Part shown: one piece after another, positions 27,100 to 36,567 of the stretch
Layout: each line of letters starts with the position of its first letter
How positions within the stretch are numbered: position 1 is the first letter of the stretch
NCBI GenBank assembly: GCA_019694685.1
Contig: JAIBBM010000004.1
Coordinates: 62,001-126,000, forward strand
Source: Leptospirales bacterium
Lineage (GTDB): Bacteria > Spirochaetota > Leptospiria > Leptospirales > Leptonemataceae
Reading direction: 5' to 3'
DNA length: 64,000 nt
Notes under the pieces: generated by a model
The model's input: the letters and a program-made list of their open reading frames with translations, nothing else
Told to the model about the DNA's origin: nothing
Databases searched by the model: none
Made by a program: the position numbers and the translations under genes

Positions 27100-27738
27100 T
27101 CAGTGAAATCGGAAAGGAACTCCGCCTTTCGATTTGTAGCTGATGAGATGCACGGCCCTTGCGTCCTTGAAAACCCCTTTGTCCGTTTCAACGGTGACGA
27201 TCAAATTCATTTCGGGTGGAAGAGAGCGAATGCTTGCATACTCTTTGCGAATTCTAATTCCGAAATGAACCGGCCCGAAATCTCCCTGATAGGTACTTGC
27301 TTCATTTCGAATCTTCAAATGGATTCCCTGGCAACATTCGGATACAGGGATAGAGTTCGGAAATTTTTGAGTGGTGAATGCGTCGTAGTAGCCCGCTTCT
27401 ATTTCGAATAACGTTGGGACCAGTTCATGTTCTGTTGCGAGATTTACATCGATCTTACGGACGCTGCCCGCGTCCTGTACAGAAGTCACATACTCTAGCA
27501 CGAGAGAAGGATAGGCCGATTCGAACATTCCGGCTCTGTCTGTGATCAAGTGGACCGTGACGTCTGCGCCGGTTCTTCCGGCGGGCACGCCGAATTTACA
27601 ACAAGATTCATTCTTGTCTCTGTATTCAAATACTGTGCGCTCAGAACAGGCCGCGATCAGAAGAAGCACCAGGAAAGAGAAAAGTACCAGGCGCTTCTCG
27701 CGAAACTTGTAAGGTGATTCAATCAAAGCATCGTCCAC
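27100..27738 (-). CDS. Hypothetical lipoprotein (second of a pair)
   Basis: A protein of about 212 residues counted from a GTG at 27738; a TTG at 27726 is also possible, and neither has a clear ribosome site. The N-terminus KFREKRLVLFSFLVLLLIAAC is a lipoprotein signal. The mature part contains paired cysteines (ESCCKFG, SECCQGIH) and many beta-prone segments, but I recognise no family. The start overlaps the 3' end of the lipoprotein gene at 27719-28645, so translation is probably coupled. The open frame continues further upstream, but that part shadows the neighbour. Confidence 0.6.
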   Translation of the reverse strand: MDDALIESPYKFREKRLVLFSFLVLLLIAACSERTVFEYRDKNESCCKFGVPAGRTGADVTVHLITDRAGMFESAYPSLVLEYVTSVQDAGSVRKIDVNLATEHELVPTLFEIEAGYYDAFTTQKFPNSIPVSECCQGIHLKIRNEASTYQGDFGPVHFGIRIRKEYASIRSLPPEMNLIVTVETDKGVFKDARAVHLISYKSKGGVPFRFH

Positions 27739-28645
27739 AATCTTGTAGTGCAAGAAGAAGCGGGATCTGAATAGGAGATGTAACGAGGTCCACTGCAATC
27801 GCCAGGGGATAGAGAAGTGCAGGCCACATTTCGTAAATGTGTCTGCTTCTTTGATAGTAAGATTGTATAAACAAAAACTTTCCGCGAAAATCCCGGGGCT
27901 CAACCGAAACGAACATGGGCCCTCGTTTTGAAAATACAAACGTTCTTTCCTTTGCAGGCAATTCGATGATGTCGACTTCTTTCCACTGCAGAGAGGCCGG
28001 AACTTGAGGAGTTTCTCTGAGGGCAGTGAGGCCATCCGAGTCCTTTGCAGCCTTCACATTCAGTGAATATGTTTTCGTGCCCCTCCCGGTTTTTACTTCT
28101 GCATACAGAGCACTTCCTTCGATCGCGACGCGAGCAGACAATACAGGTTCCGCATTCTGGATCAGAGAATTGGGGAATGCAAAGTCCGTGGATGCAATGG
28201 GTCGCAGATCCAGGAGATAGCCTGAGTCGCAGAGGATGAACGGATTCTCTATGATCTTTTCGTTTGTAAGTTTGTGATACGGAAAGGGCGGCCCGGGGTC
28301 CACTGTGGCATCGCTCCAGATGACAGGCTCATCCCTCCGCGAGAATTCAATATTTACTTTGTACTTATAGAAACCGGTCGTACCTCGAACCTCAAAGAGT
28401 CCAATGAGGCCTGACCTTTTTTCGTCCGCATACGGAATTCCAGCGTAATACGCTGGCGGTTCATCGAATTTCAGATACTCCGGTTTCTTTTCCTTCAGGG
28501 TTTCCGTGACGCTCCAGGTCAAACAGCTCGTAAGGAGTCCTGGAATCAGTGCGAAAGTGAATCGCAGCCAGCGCGAAAGGACGTTCGCCTGGAAGGAGGA
28601 ACGATCCCGCCGAGGGATCGAAGTAGAGACCGAAGGCATCCGCAT
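27719..28645 (-). CDS. Hypothetical lipoprotein (first of a pair)
   Basis: A 308-residue protein with an N-terminal basic stretch, a hydrophobic segment and a lipobox-like GLLTSC near residue 41. The last 30 residues (LLYPLAIAVDLVTSPIQIPLLLAL) are hydrophobic and resemble the C-terminal motif of small YceK-like lipoproteins, where a VDLxTxPxxxP stretch is common. The core is beta-rich, without a recognised domain. The next gene begins within its last codons. Start codon uncertain: ATGs at 28645 and 28639 are both possible. Confidence 0.6.
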   Translation of the reverse strand: MRMPSVSTSIPRRDRSSFQANVLSRWLRFTFALIPGLLTSCLTWSVTETLKEKKPEYLKFDEPPAYYAGIPYADEKRSGLIGLFEVRGTTGFYKYKVNIEFSRRDEPVIWSDATVDPGPPFPYHKLTNEKIIENPFILCDSGYLLDLRPIASTDFAFPNSLIQNAEPVLSARVAIEGSALYAEVKTGRGTKTYSLNVKAAKDSDGLTALRETPQVPASLQWKEVDIIELPAKERTFVFSKRGPMFVSVEPRDFRGKFLFIQSYYQRSRHIYEMWPALLYPLAIAVDLVTSPIQIPLLLALQDCGRCFD

Positions 28646-28746
28646 TCATGGGCGCAGTTGGAGAGTGCGTCGAGCAATATCCATCGTCCGGTGGCGAGGG
28701 TGCTCCTTTGACTTGACTCTCTGGAACGTTCGGACGGTCTGCCCTT

Positions 28747-28905
28747 ATGAGAGAGATCGTTAAACTGGAATCGACTGCTGGGACAGGATTCTTCTATACT
28801 ACTACGCGCAACAAAAAGGCAAATCAAGAAAAGCTTGAAATGAAAAAGTTTGATCCGAAAGCCAAGAAGCACGTTAAATTCGTTGAGAAGAAGCTAAGCA
28901 AATAA
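28747..28905 (+). CDS. rpmG: 50S ribosomal protein bL33
   Basis: A 52-residue gene starting at ATG 28747. The protein begins [20 protein letters not shown], followed by RNKK and ending in [19 protein letters not shown], a standard bL33. It lacks the two CxxC zinc-binding pairs, so it is the zinc-independent form. It lies 9 bases before ispE and probably shares its transcript. Confidence 0.95.
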   Translation: MREIVKLESTAGTGFFYTTTRNKKANQEKLEMKKFDPKAKKHVKFVEKKLSK

Positions 28906-28914
28906 GCCGCCGGC

Positions 28915-29817
28915 GTGAACCTTGCGAGTGTCTCTTTAGAAAGTCCTGCTAAGATCAACGTCGGCCTGCGGATTCTGGGGCGCAGGATGGACGGATTTCA
29001 TGAACTCCAGGGCATATTCGTGCCCATATCATTCGGAGACCAGGTTCAAATCAAGGAATCAGAAGCCCCAGGTTTTCATTTCACACTCCATACTCAAAAC
29101 TGCCTCACCGGAGAGGCCGCTCGTCGCTTTGATGAATCCACAGAGCGCGGCGACATAAAGCAAAACACAGTATACCGCGCACTCCACGCACTGGCTCCTT
29201 TCATCCAGGACGCAAACCTCCATCTGGAAATCACTCTGGTCAAAAGAGTGCCTGCAGGCGCAGGTTTAGGCGGAGGAAGCTCGAATGCTGGAGTTGTGCT
29301 CAAGCATCTCAAGCAAAGATTGTCTCTGCGAGACGAGCGCGCACATGCAGCTGCAGTGCGCGCGGGCGCGGATGTTCCATTTTTTCTTCTCGATGGGAGC
29401 GCCTTTGTAGAAGGAGTAGGGGATCGGCTCAGACCGATTGATTTTCCACACGGCCAGGGCGTGCTGTGCCTCAGCGATTTCTATATTTCCACACCTGAAG
29501 CATACAGGGACCTGAAAAGACCTTTACAGGGGGACGCTGTTCAAGAATCTCGGACATCGTTTGAAAGGTGGCAGGAAGCGGCATTTTCCTTATGGAAAGA
29601 TGATGGTTTCTTGCACAACGACTTCGAAGAGGTTGCGTTTCAGAAGCATCCAGATCTCGCCCGCGTCAAGCAGGCATTGAAAGATCGTGGCGCTTTTGCA
29701 TCTCTCACTGGATCAGGTTCGGCCATTTATGGTCTACTGCCAGAAGGGGCCGCAGATCTTGCGAAGGAGATGGCGGAGCGGTTCCCCGGGTGCCGATTCG
29801 AGTCCTTTCAGTTCTAA
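28915..29817 (+). CDS. ispE: 4-diphosphocytidyl-2-C-methyl-D-erythritol kinase
   Basis: A 300-residue GHMP-family kinase of the non-mevalonate isoprenoid pathway; it phosphorylates CDP-methylerythritol. N-terminal SPAKINVGLRILGRRMDGFHEL, the phosphate loop PAGAGLGGGSSNAG and C-terminal SLTGSGSAIYGL are all present. Start is GTG at 28915, nine bases after rpmG. It is followed within 6 bases by tRNA-Gln, a gene order known in Leptospira. Confidence 0.95.
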   Translation: MNLASVSLESPAKINVGLRILGRRMDGFHELQGIFVPISFGDQVQIKESEAPGFHFTLHTQNCLTGEAARRFDESTERGDIKQNTVYRALHALAPFIQDANLHLEITLVKRVPAGAGLGGGSSNAGVVLKHLKQRLSLRDERAHAAAVRAGADVPFFLLDGSAFVEGVGDRLRPIDFPHGQGVLCLSDFYISTPEAYRDLKRPLQGDAVQESRTSFERWQEAAFSLWKDDGFLHNDFEEVAFQKHPDLARVKQALKDRGAFASLTGSGSAIYGLLPEGAADLAKEMAERFPGCRFESFQF

Positions 29818-29822
29818 AAAAT

Positions 29823-29894
29823 TGGGCCGTCGCCAAGCGGTAAGGCAGCGGGTTTTGGTCCCGCCATCCGGAGGTTCGAATCCTCCCGGCCCAG
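29823..29894 (+). tRNA. tRNA-Gln (anticodon TTG)
   Basis: A 72-nt cloverleaf: 7-bp acceptor stem (TGGGCCG with CGGCCCA), anticodon stem GCGGG/CCCGC with loop TTTTGGT giving TTG, and a TTCGAAT T-loop on a GGAGG/CCTCC stem. The discriminator base is G and CCA is not encoded. It sits between ispE and glmU with no space for separate promoters, so it may be processed from the operon transcript. Confidence 0.95.
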
Positions 29895-29910
29895 CATTTC
29901 AGGGGAGATC

Positions 29911-30663
29911 GTGAATCAGAGGGCCGCCGTAGTACTTGCTGCAGGAAAAGGAACGCGGATGAAATCCGAGCTCCCCAAAGTCGCTTTTCCCGTTCTGGGC
30001 CGCGCGATGATCCTTCATGTACTCGATCATCTTTCGGAAGTCGGCTTTGATCGCATTGTTCTCATTGTTGGATACGGCCGTGAAATAGTGGAAGGCCTGG
30101 TCAAAGATCGTAAAGAAAATATACAATTCGCACTTCAGGCAGAGCAGAAAGGAACGGCACATGCATTCCTCTGCGCAGAAGAAGCACTCAAGGATTTCCA
30201 CGGTTCCGTCGTTGTCACATGCGGTGACATGCCCATGATCCGCACTTCTACATTCAAGAGACTCATCGAACAGCATGCGGCTGAGAAAAACGCATCTACT
30301 GTTTTATCCGCAGTTCTTGAAAACCCAAAAGGATACGGAAGACTCGTGCGCGGTGCAGATGGAAAGCTTGCGCGAATCGTAGAAGAGAAAGACGCAACAG
30401 ATGAGATTCGCCTCATCCGTGAAACCAATTCAGGAACGTATGTTTTTGAATCGCCCGAGATCTTCTCTGTGCTACGCTCTATTGATACAAACAATAAGCA
30501 GAATGAATACTACCTTCCGGACGCAATCAAGATTCTGAATGAACGCAAACAGAGTGTTGGAGTTTGTTTCACCCAGGATGCGGAAGAAGCACTGGGAGCA
30601 AATTCACAGGAAGATGTTGCTGTACTCGAAAGCATTATGAACCGGAGGCTCGCAGGCGTATGA
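29911..30663 (+). CDS. glmU: UDP-N-acetylglucosamine pyrophosphorylase, single-domain GlmU-like
   Basis: A 250-residue nucleotidyltransferase with [19 protein letters not shown] at the N-terminus, the uridine-site EQKGTAHA, the catalytic CGDMPM, and [21 protein letters not shown]. It would make UDP-GlcNAc from GlcNAc-1-P. It stops before the left-handed beta-helix acetyltransferase domain of standard GlmU (about 450 aa), so acetylation of GlcN-1-P must be done by another protein. The GTG start has GGGGAGA just upstream; the stop overlaps the prs start by 4 bases. Confidence 0.88.
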   Translation: MNQRAAVVLAAGKGTRMKSELPKVAFPVLGRAMILHVLDHLSEVGFDRIVLIVGYGREIVEGLVKDRKENIQFALQAEQKGTAHAFLCAEEALKDFHGSVVVTCGDMPMIRTSTFKRLIEQHAAEKNASTVLSAVLENPKGYGRLVRGADGKLARIVEEKDATDEIRLIRETNSGTYVFESPEIFSVLRSIDTNNKQNEYYLPDAIKILNERKQSVGVCFTQDAEEALGANSQEDVAVLESIMNRRLAGV

Positions 30664-31598
30664 GTTTTCATATCGTTGCATTCTCCGGAAACGCGAACCT
30701 TCCTCTGGCACAAGAAATCTGCAATCACCTGGGCATTCCTCTCGGACGTGCAAACGTGAAGCAATTTTCAGATGGTGAAATCTCCATCAAGCTAGAGGAG
30801 AATGTCCGCGGTCGCGATGTATTTGTAATCCAGCCTATTTCCGCCCCGGCAAACGACCATTTGATGGAAGTGTTGCTCATGACGGATGCTCTTCGTCGTG
30901 CGAGTGCCGATCGCATAACGCTTGTCATCCCTTATTACGGATATGGGCGTCAGGATCGCAAAGTAGAACCACGCGTTCCTATTTCAGCTCGCGCAGTTGC
31001 AGATCTTCTGGAGTGTATGCTGCCCACCCGTCTTTTGACCATGGATCTTCACGCGGATCAGATTCAGGGTTTCTTTCGTCTTCCTGTAGATCATCTCTAT
31101 GCAGCGCCAGTATTCGTGGAATATCTTCGCAACAAGAACCTCGATCAGCCCGTCGTTGTTTCTCCGGATTCAGGCGGCGTGGAGCGCGCGAGATTTCTGG
31201 CACGTCAAATCAACGCTGGTCTGGCTATCATTGATAAAAGACGCCCACGCGCAAACGTCGCAGAAATCATGAATGTGATCGGTGAAGTAAGCGGCAAAGT
31301 TTGTATTCTATACGATGACATGATCGACACTGCAGGAACCATCACAAAGGCCGCCGTTGCACTCAAAGAGCATGGTGCAAAGAGCGTTCTTTGTTGCGCC
31401 ACTCACGGTGTTTTATCCGGCCCGGCCATTGAGCGGCTGCGCGATAGCATCCTGGATGAAGTCATCATATCCAATTCCATTCGCCTTGATCCGTCCAAGA
31501 AGATCGACAAGATCACCGTTCTTTCCGTCGCAAGACTGGTCGGGGAAGCCATCCGTCGTATTCATAATGAAGAGTCCGTCAGTTCACTATTTTTGTAA
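30660..31598 (+). CDS. prs: Ribose-phosphate pyrophosphokinase
   Basis: A 312-residue PRPP synthase making phosphoribosyl pyrophosphate from ribose-5-phosphate and ATP. Motifs are [58 protein letters not shown] and the PRPP loop [12 protein letters not shown]. Start at ATG 30660 overlaps the glmU stop (ATGA); upstream in-frame starts would lie inside glmU. Confidence 0.96.
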   Translation: MSFHIVAFSGNANLPLAQEICNHLGIPLGRANVKQFSDGEISIKLEENVRGRDVFVIQPISAPANDHLMEVLLMTDALRRASADRITLVIPYYGYGRQDRKVEPRVPISARAVADLLECMLPTRLLTMDLHADQIQGFFRLPVDHLYAAPVFVEYLRNKNLDQPVVVSPDSGGVERARFLARQINAGLAIIDKRRPRANVAEIMNVIGEVSGKVCILYDDMIDTAGTITKAAVALKEHGAKSVLCCATHGVLSGPAIERLRDSILDEVIISNSIRLDPSKKIDKITVLSVARLVGEAIRRIHNEESVSSLFL

Positions 31599-31628
31599 CG
31601 CCATCATCTATAAGGAGAAAACAGGAAA

Positions 31629-32276
31629 ATGGAAGTAAAACTCTCAGCAAAAAGAAGACAGGAAACAGGAAAGAACGAAATGAATCGGCTGCGTAAGGCG
31701 GGCGATGTTCCTGGAAACATCATCTACGAAGGGAACTCCGTGATGATTTCTTTCGCAAAGGCTAGCATTCAGAAGCTGGTGCAATCAGGTCTTCGCACAA
31801 GCACAGTGATCGAATTGGATGTGGATAACCAGCCAAACCGGGTCATCGTAAAAGAAGTCCAGAGACATCCGGTCAACGGAGAAATCCTGCACGTGGATTT
31901 CTACAGATTGACTCCGGGTCGCCGCCTGACGGTAAACATTCCAGTTACCACAAAAGGCAATGCAATCGGCGTCAAAGACGGCGGAGCACTGGAGCAATTC
32001 TACAACAGCGTCAAGATTCGCACAACACCAGAAGCTCTCAAAGAGACGATCGAAGTGGATGTGACCAACCTTGGTGTTGGAGATGGCGTTCGCCTCAGCG
32101 CGCTTCCCGTTTCAAAAGAATGGGACATTCGCCTGGAAGGTGATCCGATGATCCTCAAGGTATCTCGCTCTCGCATGACTCTGGAAACAGACGCAGCTCC
32201 AGGCGCAGAAGGTGCTCCGGCTGCGGCCGCCGCTGCTGCTCCGGCTGCAGGTGCGAAAGCTCCAGAGAAGAAGTAA
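31629..32276 (+). CDS. rplY: 50S ribosomal protein bL25 / general stress protein Ctc
   Basis: A 215-residue long-form bL25 (CTC family) that binds 5S rRNA. It has the N-terminal MEVKLSAKRRQETGKNEMNRLR and VPGNIIYEG, the HPVNGEILHVDFYRL strand and a C-terminal TL5-like domain (NIPVTTKGNAIGVKDGG). The tail after residue 190 is an Ala/Pro/Lys-rich extension ending APEKK. A strong AAGGAGAAAA lies before the ATG. Adjacent to pth, as in many bacteria. Confidence 0.95.
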   Translation: MEVKLSAKRRQETGKNEMNRLRKAGDVPGNIIYEGNSVMISFAKASIQKLVQSGLRTSTVIELDVDNQPNRVIVKEVQRHPVNGEILHVDFYRLTPGRRLTVNIPVTTKGNAIGVKDGGALEQFYNSVKIRTTPEALKETIEVDVTNLGVGDGVRLSALPVSKEWDIRLEGDPMILKVSRSRMTLETDAAPGAEGAPAAAAAAAPAAGAKAPEKK

Positions 32277-32315
32277 GATTCTGCCTGAGGTTTTTCATAT
32301 TTCAGGGAAGGCGCT

Positions 32316-32879
32316 ATGAAGCTCATCATTGGTCTGGGCAATCCTGGGGAGAAATTCCAGAACAACCGGTCCAATATCGGATTCAAGATTCTCGATGTTC
32401 TTGCGAACAACAACAACATCGAGATCCGCACCAAGAAGAAGAAATCGCTCATTGGGCGCGGTGAATTCGATGGCGAGGATATTGTTCTGCTCAAACCGCA
32501 GACCTTTACGGATCTTGCGGGAGAGGCAGCGCTGTACATTGCTTCCTTTTTAAAGATCAAGCCGCCTGATATCGTCGTCATCATGGACGATTTCGGTCTG
32601 CCTCTGGGCAAGCTCGTGGTAGAAAAAGGCGGCAACGACTACAGCCACCCGGCTATCAAAAACCTGGCCATCGCACTGAAATCTCCTGAATTTATTCGCC
32701 TTCGCGTTGGAATTCTGGGTAAAACGGCGGGCAAGTTGACGCGCGATAAGTATGTTAGTTCAGAATTTGAACCAATGGAGATCCTCCAGCTCATCAGCAT
32801 CATCAATGATGCGGAAGCTGCCGTTCGATCCATCTCGAGCGGGGACATAAACGAGGTCATCGAGAAGTTCAAGCAGTGA
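32316..32879 (+). CDS. pth: Peptidyl-tRNA hydrolase family protein with substituted active-site residues
   Basis: A 187-residue protein in the standard place after ctc/rplY. The opening KLIIGLGNPGEKF, KPQTFTDLAGEA, VIMDDFGLPLGK and FIRLRVGI follow the Pth fold. Compared with E. coli Pth, however, the catalytic His20 position (TRHN) is NRSN here, the Asn68 position (MNLSG) reads TDLAG, and GGHNGLK reads YSHPAIK, keeping only the His113 equivalent. Asn10 and Asp93 equivalents are retained. It may be a diverged active enzyme or a pseudo-enzyme; whether a second Pth exists cannot be seen here. Confidence 0.82.
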   Translation: MKLIIGLGNPGEKFQNNRSNIGFKILDVLANNNNIEIRTKKKKSLIGRGEFDGEDIVLLKPQTFTDLAGEAALYIASFLKIKPPDIVVIMDDFGLPLGKLVVEKGGNDYSHPAIKNLAIALKSPEFIRLRVGILGKTAGKLTRDKYVSSEFEPMEILQLISIINDAEAAVRSISSGDINEVIEKFKQ

Positions 32880-32922
32880 TTGACGTTTCCTCGTTTCGCA
32901 CTTATTATGGAGCCGTAATACA

Positions 32923-34917
32923 ATGAATCGTAACGCGCGTTATTTCATCCTCATCCTCTTTGGCATTGTGGTCATCATGATGCTCATGGGAGGCCCGAGC
33001 AAACTCCTTCAGCCTCTGGAAAAGCCGGAAACTATCACGTTTTCGCAGTTCAAGCAAATGCTGACACCGGAGGGCAGGGCAGCCACTGGCTCTATCTTCA
33101 CACGGGCTTCTGACAAAGAAGAAGACAGCATTGTTCTTCGTATCGCGCCGCGTAAAATCACAGGTCGTTATCTAAAGCCAGGCGTTTCGATTGAAAAATC
33201 GGATTCTCTGGACAAAGTTCGAAGCAAAACCTATCCATTTGAAGCTGAGATTTCTCAGGGCGCCATCACTGAAAAGATCCAGCAATCCCTCGATGAGAGC
33301 GGAGTGATCTATAAGTTTGAAAATCCGGAGGAGGGTAGCTTGTTCAGTTCCATTCTCCAGATCCTGCCATTTGTTTTGCTCATCGGTTTTCTCTGGATGT
33401 TCATGATGCGTCAGATCCAGGCAACTGGAAACAGAGCCATGTCTTTCGGAAAGAGCAAGGCTCGTCTGATGCCGGAAGGAAAAAAGAAGCTGAACTTCCA
33501 TGACGTTGCGGGTTGCGACGAAGCAAAGACTGAACTTGTTGAAGTTGTAGAATTTCTGAAAGACCCAAAGAAGTTCCAGGCAATTGGAGCGAAGATTCCC
33601 AAGGGCGTTTTGCTGGTTGGTCCTCCGGGTACAGGTAAGACTCTTCTCGCACGTGCTGTTGCAGGTGAGGCCGGAGTTCCTTTCTTCTCTATTTCCGGAT
33701 CTGACTTTGTGGAAATGTTTGTAGGTGTGGGCGCATCTCGCGTTCGCGATCTGTTTGAGCAAGCCAAACGTCAGGCGCCATGCATTGTATTCATCGACGA
33801 AATTGATGCAGTAGGAAGGCTTCGCGGAGCGGGCCTTGGCGGCGGACACGATGAGCGCGAGCAGACTCTCAACCAGATGCTTGTGGAAATGGACGGATTT
33901 GAAGAGAACGAAGGAATCATCGTAGTCGCTGCGACCAACCGTCCAGACGTACTGGATCCTGCTCTTCTTCGTCCGGGGCGTTTTGATCGCCAGATTGTAG
34001 TAGATATTCCGGATGTAAAAGGGCGCGAAGCCATTCTGAAGATCCACGCGAAGAAAGTTCCTCTCACTTCGGATGTGTCGCTGCAAAACATTGCGCGCGG
34101 AACTCCAGGTTTCACTGGCGCGGATCTTGCCAACCTCATCAACGAAGCGGCTCTCCTCACCGCGCGTCGTAACAAGCGTCGCGTGACTCAGGATGAACTG
34201 GAAGAAGCAAAAGACAAAGTGATGATGGGTCCGGAGAGAAGATCGTTCATGATCACTCCGAAGGAAAAAGAAGTCATTGCATATCACGAAGGTGGTCACG
34301 CACTTCTGGGAACTCTTCTCGCCTATGCAGAGCCGGTTCACAAAGTTACCATCATCCCGCGCGGTAGAGCTCTTGGTCTAACTCAGCAACTTCCTACAGA
34401 TGACAAACACATCCACCCGAGCCGTTACTGGGAAGATCGCATTTGCGTTCTCATGGGTGGTCTTCTTGCAGAAGACATTGTGTTCGGAGATCGTTCTACT
34501 GGAGCATCCAACGACATTCAGGTAGCCACAAACATTGCACGTCGTATGGTTTGCGAATGGGGCATGTCCAAGAAGATTGGAACCATCAACTATTCCACAC
34601 ACAACGACAATGTGTTCCTTGGGCGCGAGATTCAGAGCCCACGCACTTACAGCGATGAAACTGCTTCTACCATTGATGAAGAAGTGAATCGTATTGTAAC
34701 AGAGCAGCGCGAGAAGGGCAGAAGTCTTCTCAACCAGCACCGTGAAAAACTGGAAAGGATTGCAAAAGCGCTTCTTGCTCATGAAAGCATTTCTGGCACC
34801 GAGCTCAACGAAATCGTGGGCGCGGATGCGTCTGAAAGCCAGAAACGTTCTCTGGATCCCAGACATCCGCATGGCATGGAACCTGCTTCCGAGCCTTCCG
34901 TCGCTCCAGCCTCGTAA
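32923..34917 (+). CDS. ftsH: ATP-dependent zinc metalloprotease FtsH
   Basis: A 664-residue membrane AAA protease that degrades misfolded membrane and regulatory proteins. Two membrane helices (about 7-23 and 144-163) flank a periplasmic domain. Walker A is GPPGTGKT (233-240), Walker B is [10 protein letters not shown], the second region of homology is [12 protein letters not shown] and the zinc site is HEGGH (455-459), with the third ligand in the [15 protein letters not shown] region. The C-terminus is Pro/Ser-rich. Last gene of the conserved prs-rplY-pth-ftsH run. Confidence 0.97.
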   Translation: MNRNARYFILILFGIVVIMMLMGGPSKLLQPLEKPETITFSQFKQMLTPEGRAATGSIFTRASDKEEDSIVLRIAPRKITGRYLKPGVSIEKSDSLDKVRSKTYPFEAEISQGAITEKIQQSLDESGVIYKFENPEEGSLFSSILQILPFVLLIGFLWMFMMRQIQATGNRAMSFGKSKARLMPEGKKKLNFHDVAGCDEAKTELVEVVEFLKDPKKFQAIGAKIPKGVLLVGPPGTGKTLLARAVAGEAGVPFFSISGSDFVEMFVGVGASRVRDLFEQAKRQAPCIVFIDEIDAVGRLRGAGLGGGHDEREQTLNQMLVEMDGFEENEGIIVVAATNRPDVLDPALLRPGRFDRQIVVDIPDVKGREAILKIHAKKVPLTSDVSLQNIARGTPGFTGADLANLINEAALLTARRNKRRVTQDELEEAKDKVMMGPERRSFMITPKEKEVIAYHEGGHALLGTLLAYAEPVHKVTIIPRGRALGLTQQLPTDDKHIHPSRYWEDRICVLMGGLLAEDIVFGDRSTGASNDIQVATNIARRMVCEWGMSKKIGTINYSTHNDNVFLGREIQSPRTYSDETASTIDEEVNRIVTEQREKGRSLLNQHREKLERIAKALLAHESISGTELNEIVGADASESQKRSLDPRHPHGMEPASEPSVAPAS

Positions 34918-34959
34918 AAAAGGCTTGAGACGCCCTCGGGCCGGGGCGAGAATCGAAGC

Positions 34960-36516
34960 ATGGACGACGATTTAGTCAAGCTCCTGGCCAATCCATTCGA
35001 GGAAGATCGTCTCCAGGCTCGTGCCATGCTCGCGGGCCGGGCCCAGGACCTGGGGGAAGGGGAAACCCACGACTTTCTCAGAGACCTTCGCGCTTTTCGT
35101 GGCAGCCCCGATACAGTCCTCTATACCCACCGCAGTTCTGCGGAAACAGTTCAACAGAGACTCTTCAGCGAAACTCTAGCACCTGGTGCGCGTCATGCGA
35201 TTGAACCATACCGTGCCAGACTGACCCAGCACATCACAAGCCTTCTGAAGAACTTCAAAGTGTTTGTGGAAACATGCGGCGAAGAAATCTTACTGCGCGA
35301 AATCAAGAGACTGGAGCGGCGCTACTTTGATACAGACCCGACTCCGCAACAGATCAACTTTCTCAAACTGAAACGGATCTATGAAAAGATCAAGACGTTT
35401 CAAGAGCTGGCCCGTGTGGACTGGCGCGAAGTCTTCAAAGTAGTAGATACTCTTACAGTGATAGAAGAGACGCGCAACATGGCGCGCATTCTTGAAAAAG
35501 AAGTACTTCGTTCCATTCCGCTTTTGATGAGACGGACCGATCATTTCCTGGAAAGTGTTTCCAGCTACATGGGCGGAGGCGAAGAAGCTCGCGACCCTGT
35601 CACAGGAAGCTATCGTCTTGCTGTGAAGTACAACGCCGAGCTTGCATATACGATTGGTCATATGCTCGGCGACGAAATCTTTCAAGAAGCACAAGAGGAA
35701 GAAAAGAAAGAAGAAACCGATGAAACAGAGGAGGCGGAAACCTTTAGCGGCTCCATTGCGCGCAACATTGTCATTGATACGCGCGAAAAGATTCTGAACA
35801 AATCCAGTTTGATTTCTGCGCCATTGCTTGGCTCGCGCGACTGGAATCGCACTCCAGCATATAGCATGGAAGTTCCTGTCCGTCAGTATGAAGAATGTTT
35901 CGAGAATTTTAAACAATCCTTCATTGTGCATCTCGAGCCAGGAGTACTTCCGGCGAATGCAGCTTCCAATCAGATGGCTGCGCGTTTGAGATCTGGATCC
36001 GGCGAAAGCGTAATGGACGATTACGTGAAACTTGTCTTTGATTTGATTGAAGAAGTCGCGCAGGATCTGGTGGGTAAGGATTTTCCCGGACTGGACAAGC
36101 CACTCATCTTTCTCTATCATTGTGGGCCGATCGCCATGTTTAACATGCTTCTTCTGACCATGAAGCAGAGACAGATTGGAGAGATTCAATATCTGGATAA
36201 GTCCGGAAACGCAATTCGAGAGTATCCTCAGGAAATGCTCAAGAAGCTATTGATAGACTGGTGGCGCGCGCGATTTCTTCCGCTCGGTTCTGAGGAGATT
36301 GATTCCTACATCAACTATTCACGCTGTCTCGATCATGTGAAGAAAGACTATAGAATTCTATACAATGCGGGTGTAGAGGTTCGAAAGAAGGAACAGCCGA
36401 TGGGGCTCTACTCTGGTTTGCAGAGATGGATGCGCGAAAATCGCGCCAGAGTGTTTGGAATTCGGCGCATGGAAGTTTTCCGTCGTTTTATTCCGGGCGT
36501 GTTTCTCAATTTTTGA
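34960..36516 (+). CDS. Conserved hypothetical protein
   Basis: A 518-residue soluble protein without signal peptide or membrane helices. It is mostly alpha-helical with basic, charged segments, and has an acidic linker at about 246-264 (QEEEKKEETDETEEAE). The C-terminus has many aromatic and basic residues (LIDWWRARFLPLG, GLQRWMRENRARVFGIRRMEVFRRF). I recognise no domain. Its start lies 42 bases after ftsH, so it may be co-transcribed. The strong codon-level coding character and length support a real gene. Confidence 0.75.
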   Translation: MDDDLVKLLANPFEEDRLQARAMLAGRAQDLGEGETHDFLRDLRAFRGSPDTVLYTHRSSAETVQQRLFSETLAPGARHAIEPYRARLTQHITSLLKNFKVFVETCGEEILLREIKRLERRYFDTDPTPQQINFLKLKRIYEKIKTFQELARVDWREVFKVVDTLTVIEETRNMARILEKEVLRSIPLLMRRTDHFLESVSSYMGGGEEARDPVTGSYRLAVKYNAELAYTIGHMLGDEIFQEAQEEEKKEETDETEEAETFSGSIARNIVIDTREKILNKSSLISAPLLGSRDWNRTPAYSMEVPVRQYEECFENFKQSFIVHLEPGVLPANAASNQMAARLRSGSGESVMDDYVKLVFDLIEEVAQDLVGKDFPGLDKPLIFLYHCGPIAMFNMLLLTMKQRQIGEIQYLDKSGNAIREYPQEMLKKLLIDWWRARFLPLGSEEIDSYINYSRCLDHVKKDYRILYNAGVEVRKKEQPMGLYSGLQRWMRENRARVFGIRRMEVFRRFIPGVFLNF

Positions 36517-36567
36517 TTGCGACAGCGTGGTTTTTTCTGACTCTTGGTCTACCGGCCGGAGGCCAAC

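Noticed and set aside
33172-34341. A 389-codon open frame on the minus strand opposite ftsH
   Set aside because: It lies entirely antisense to a clear ftsH with all motifs intact; its product is rich in Phe, Cys and His without domain character, typical of shadow frames in highly expressed genes.
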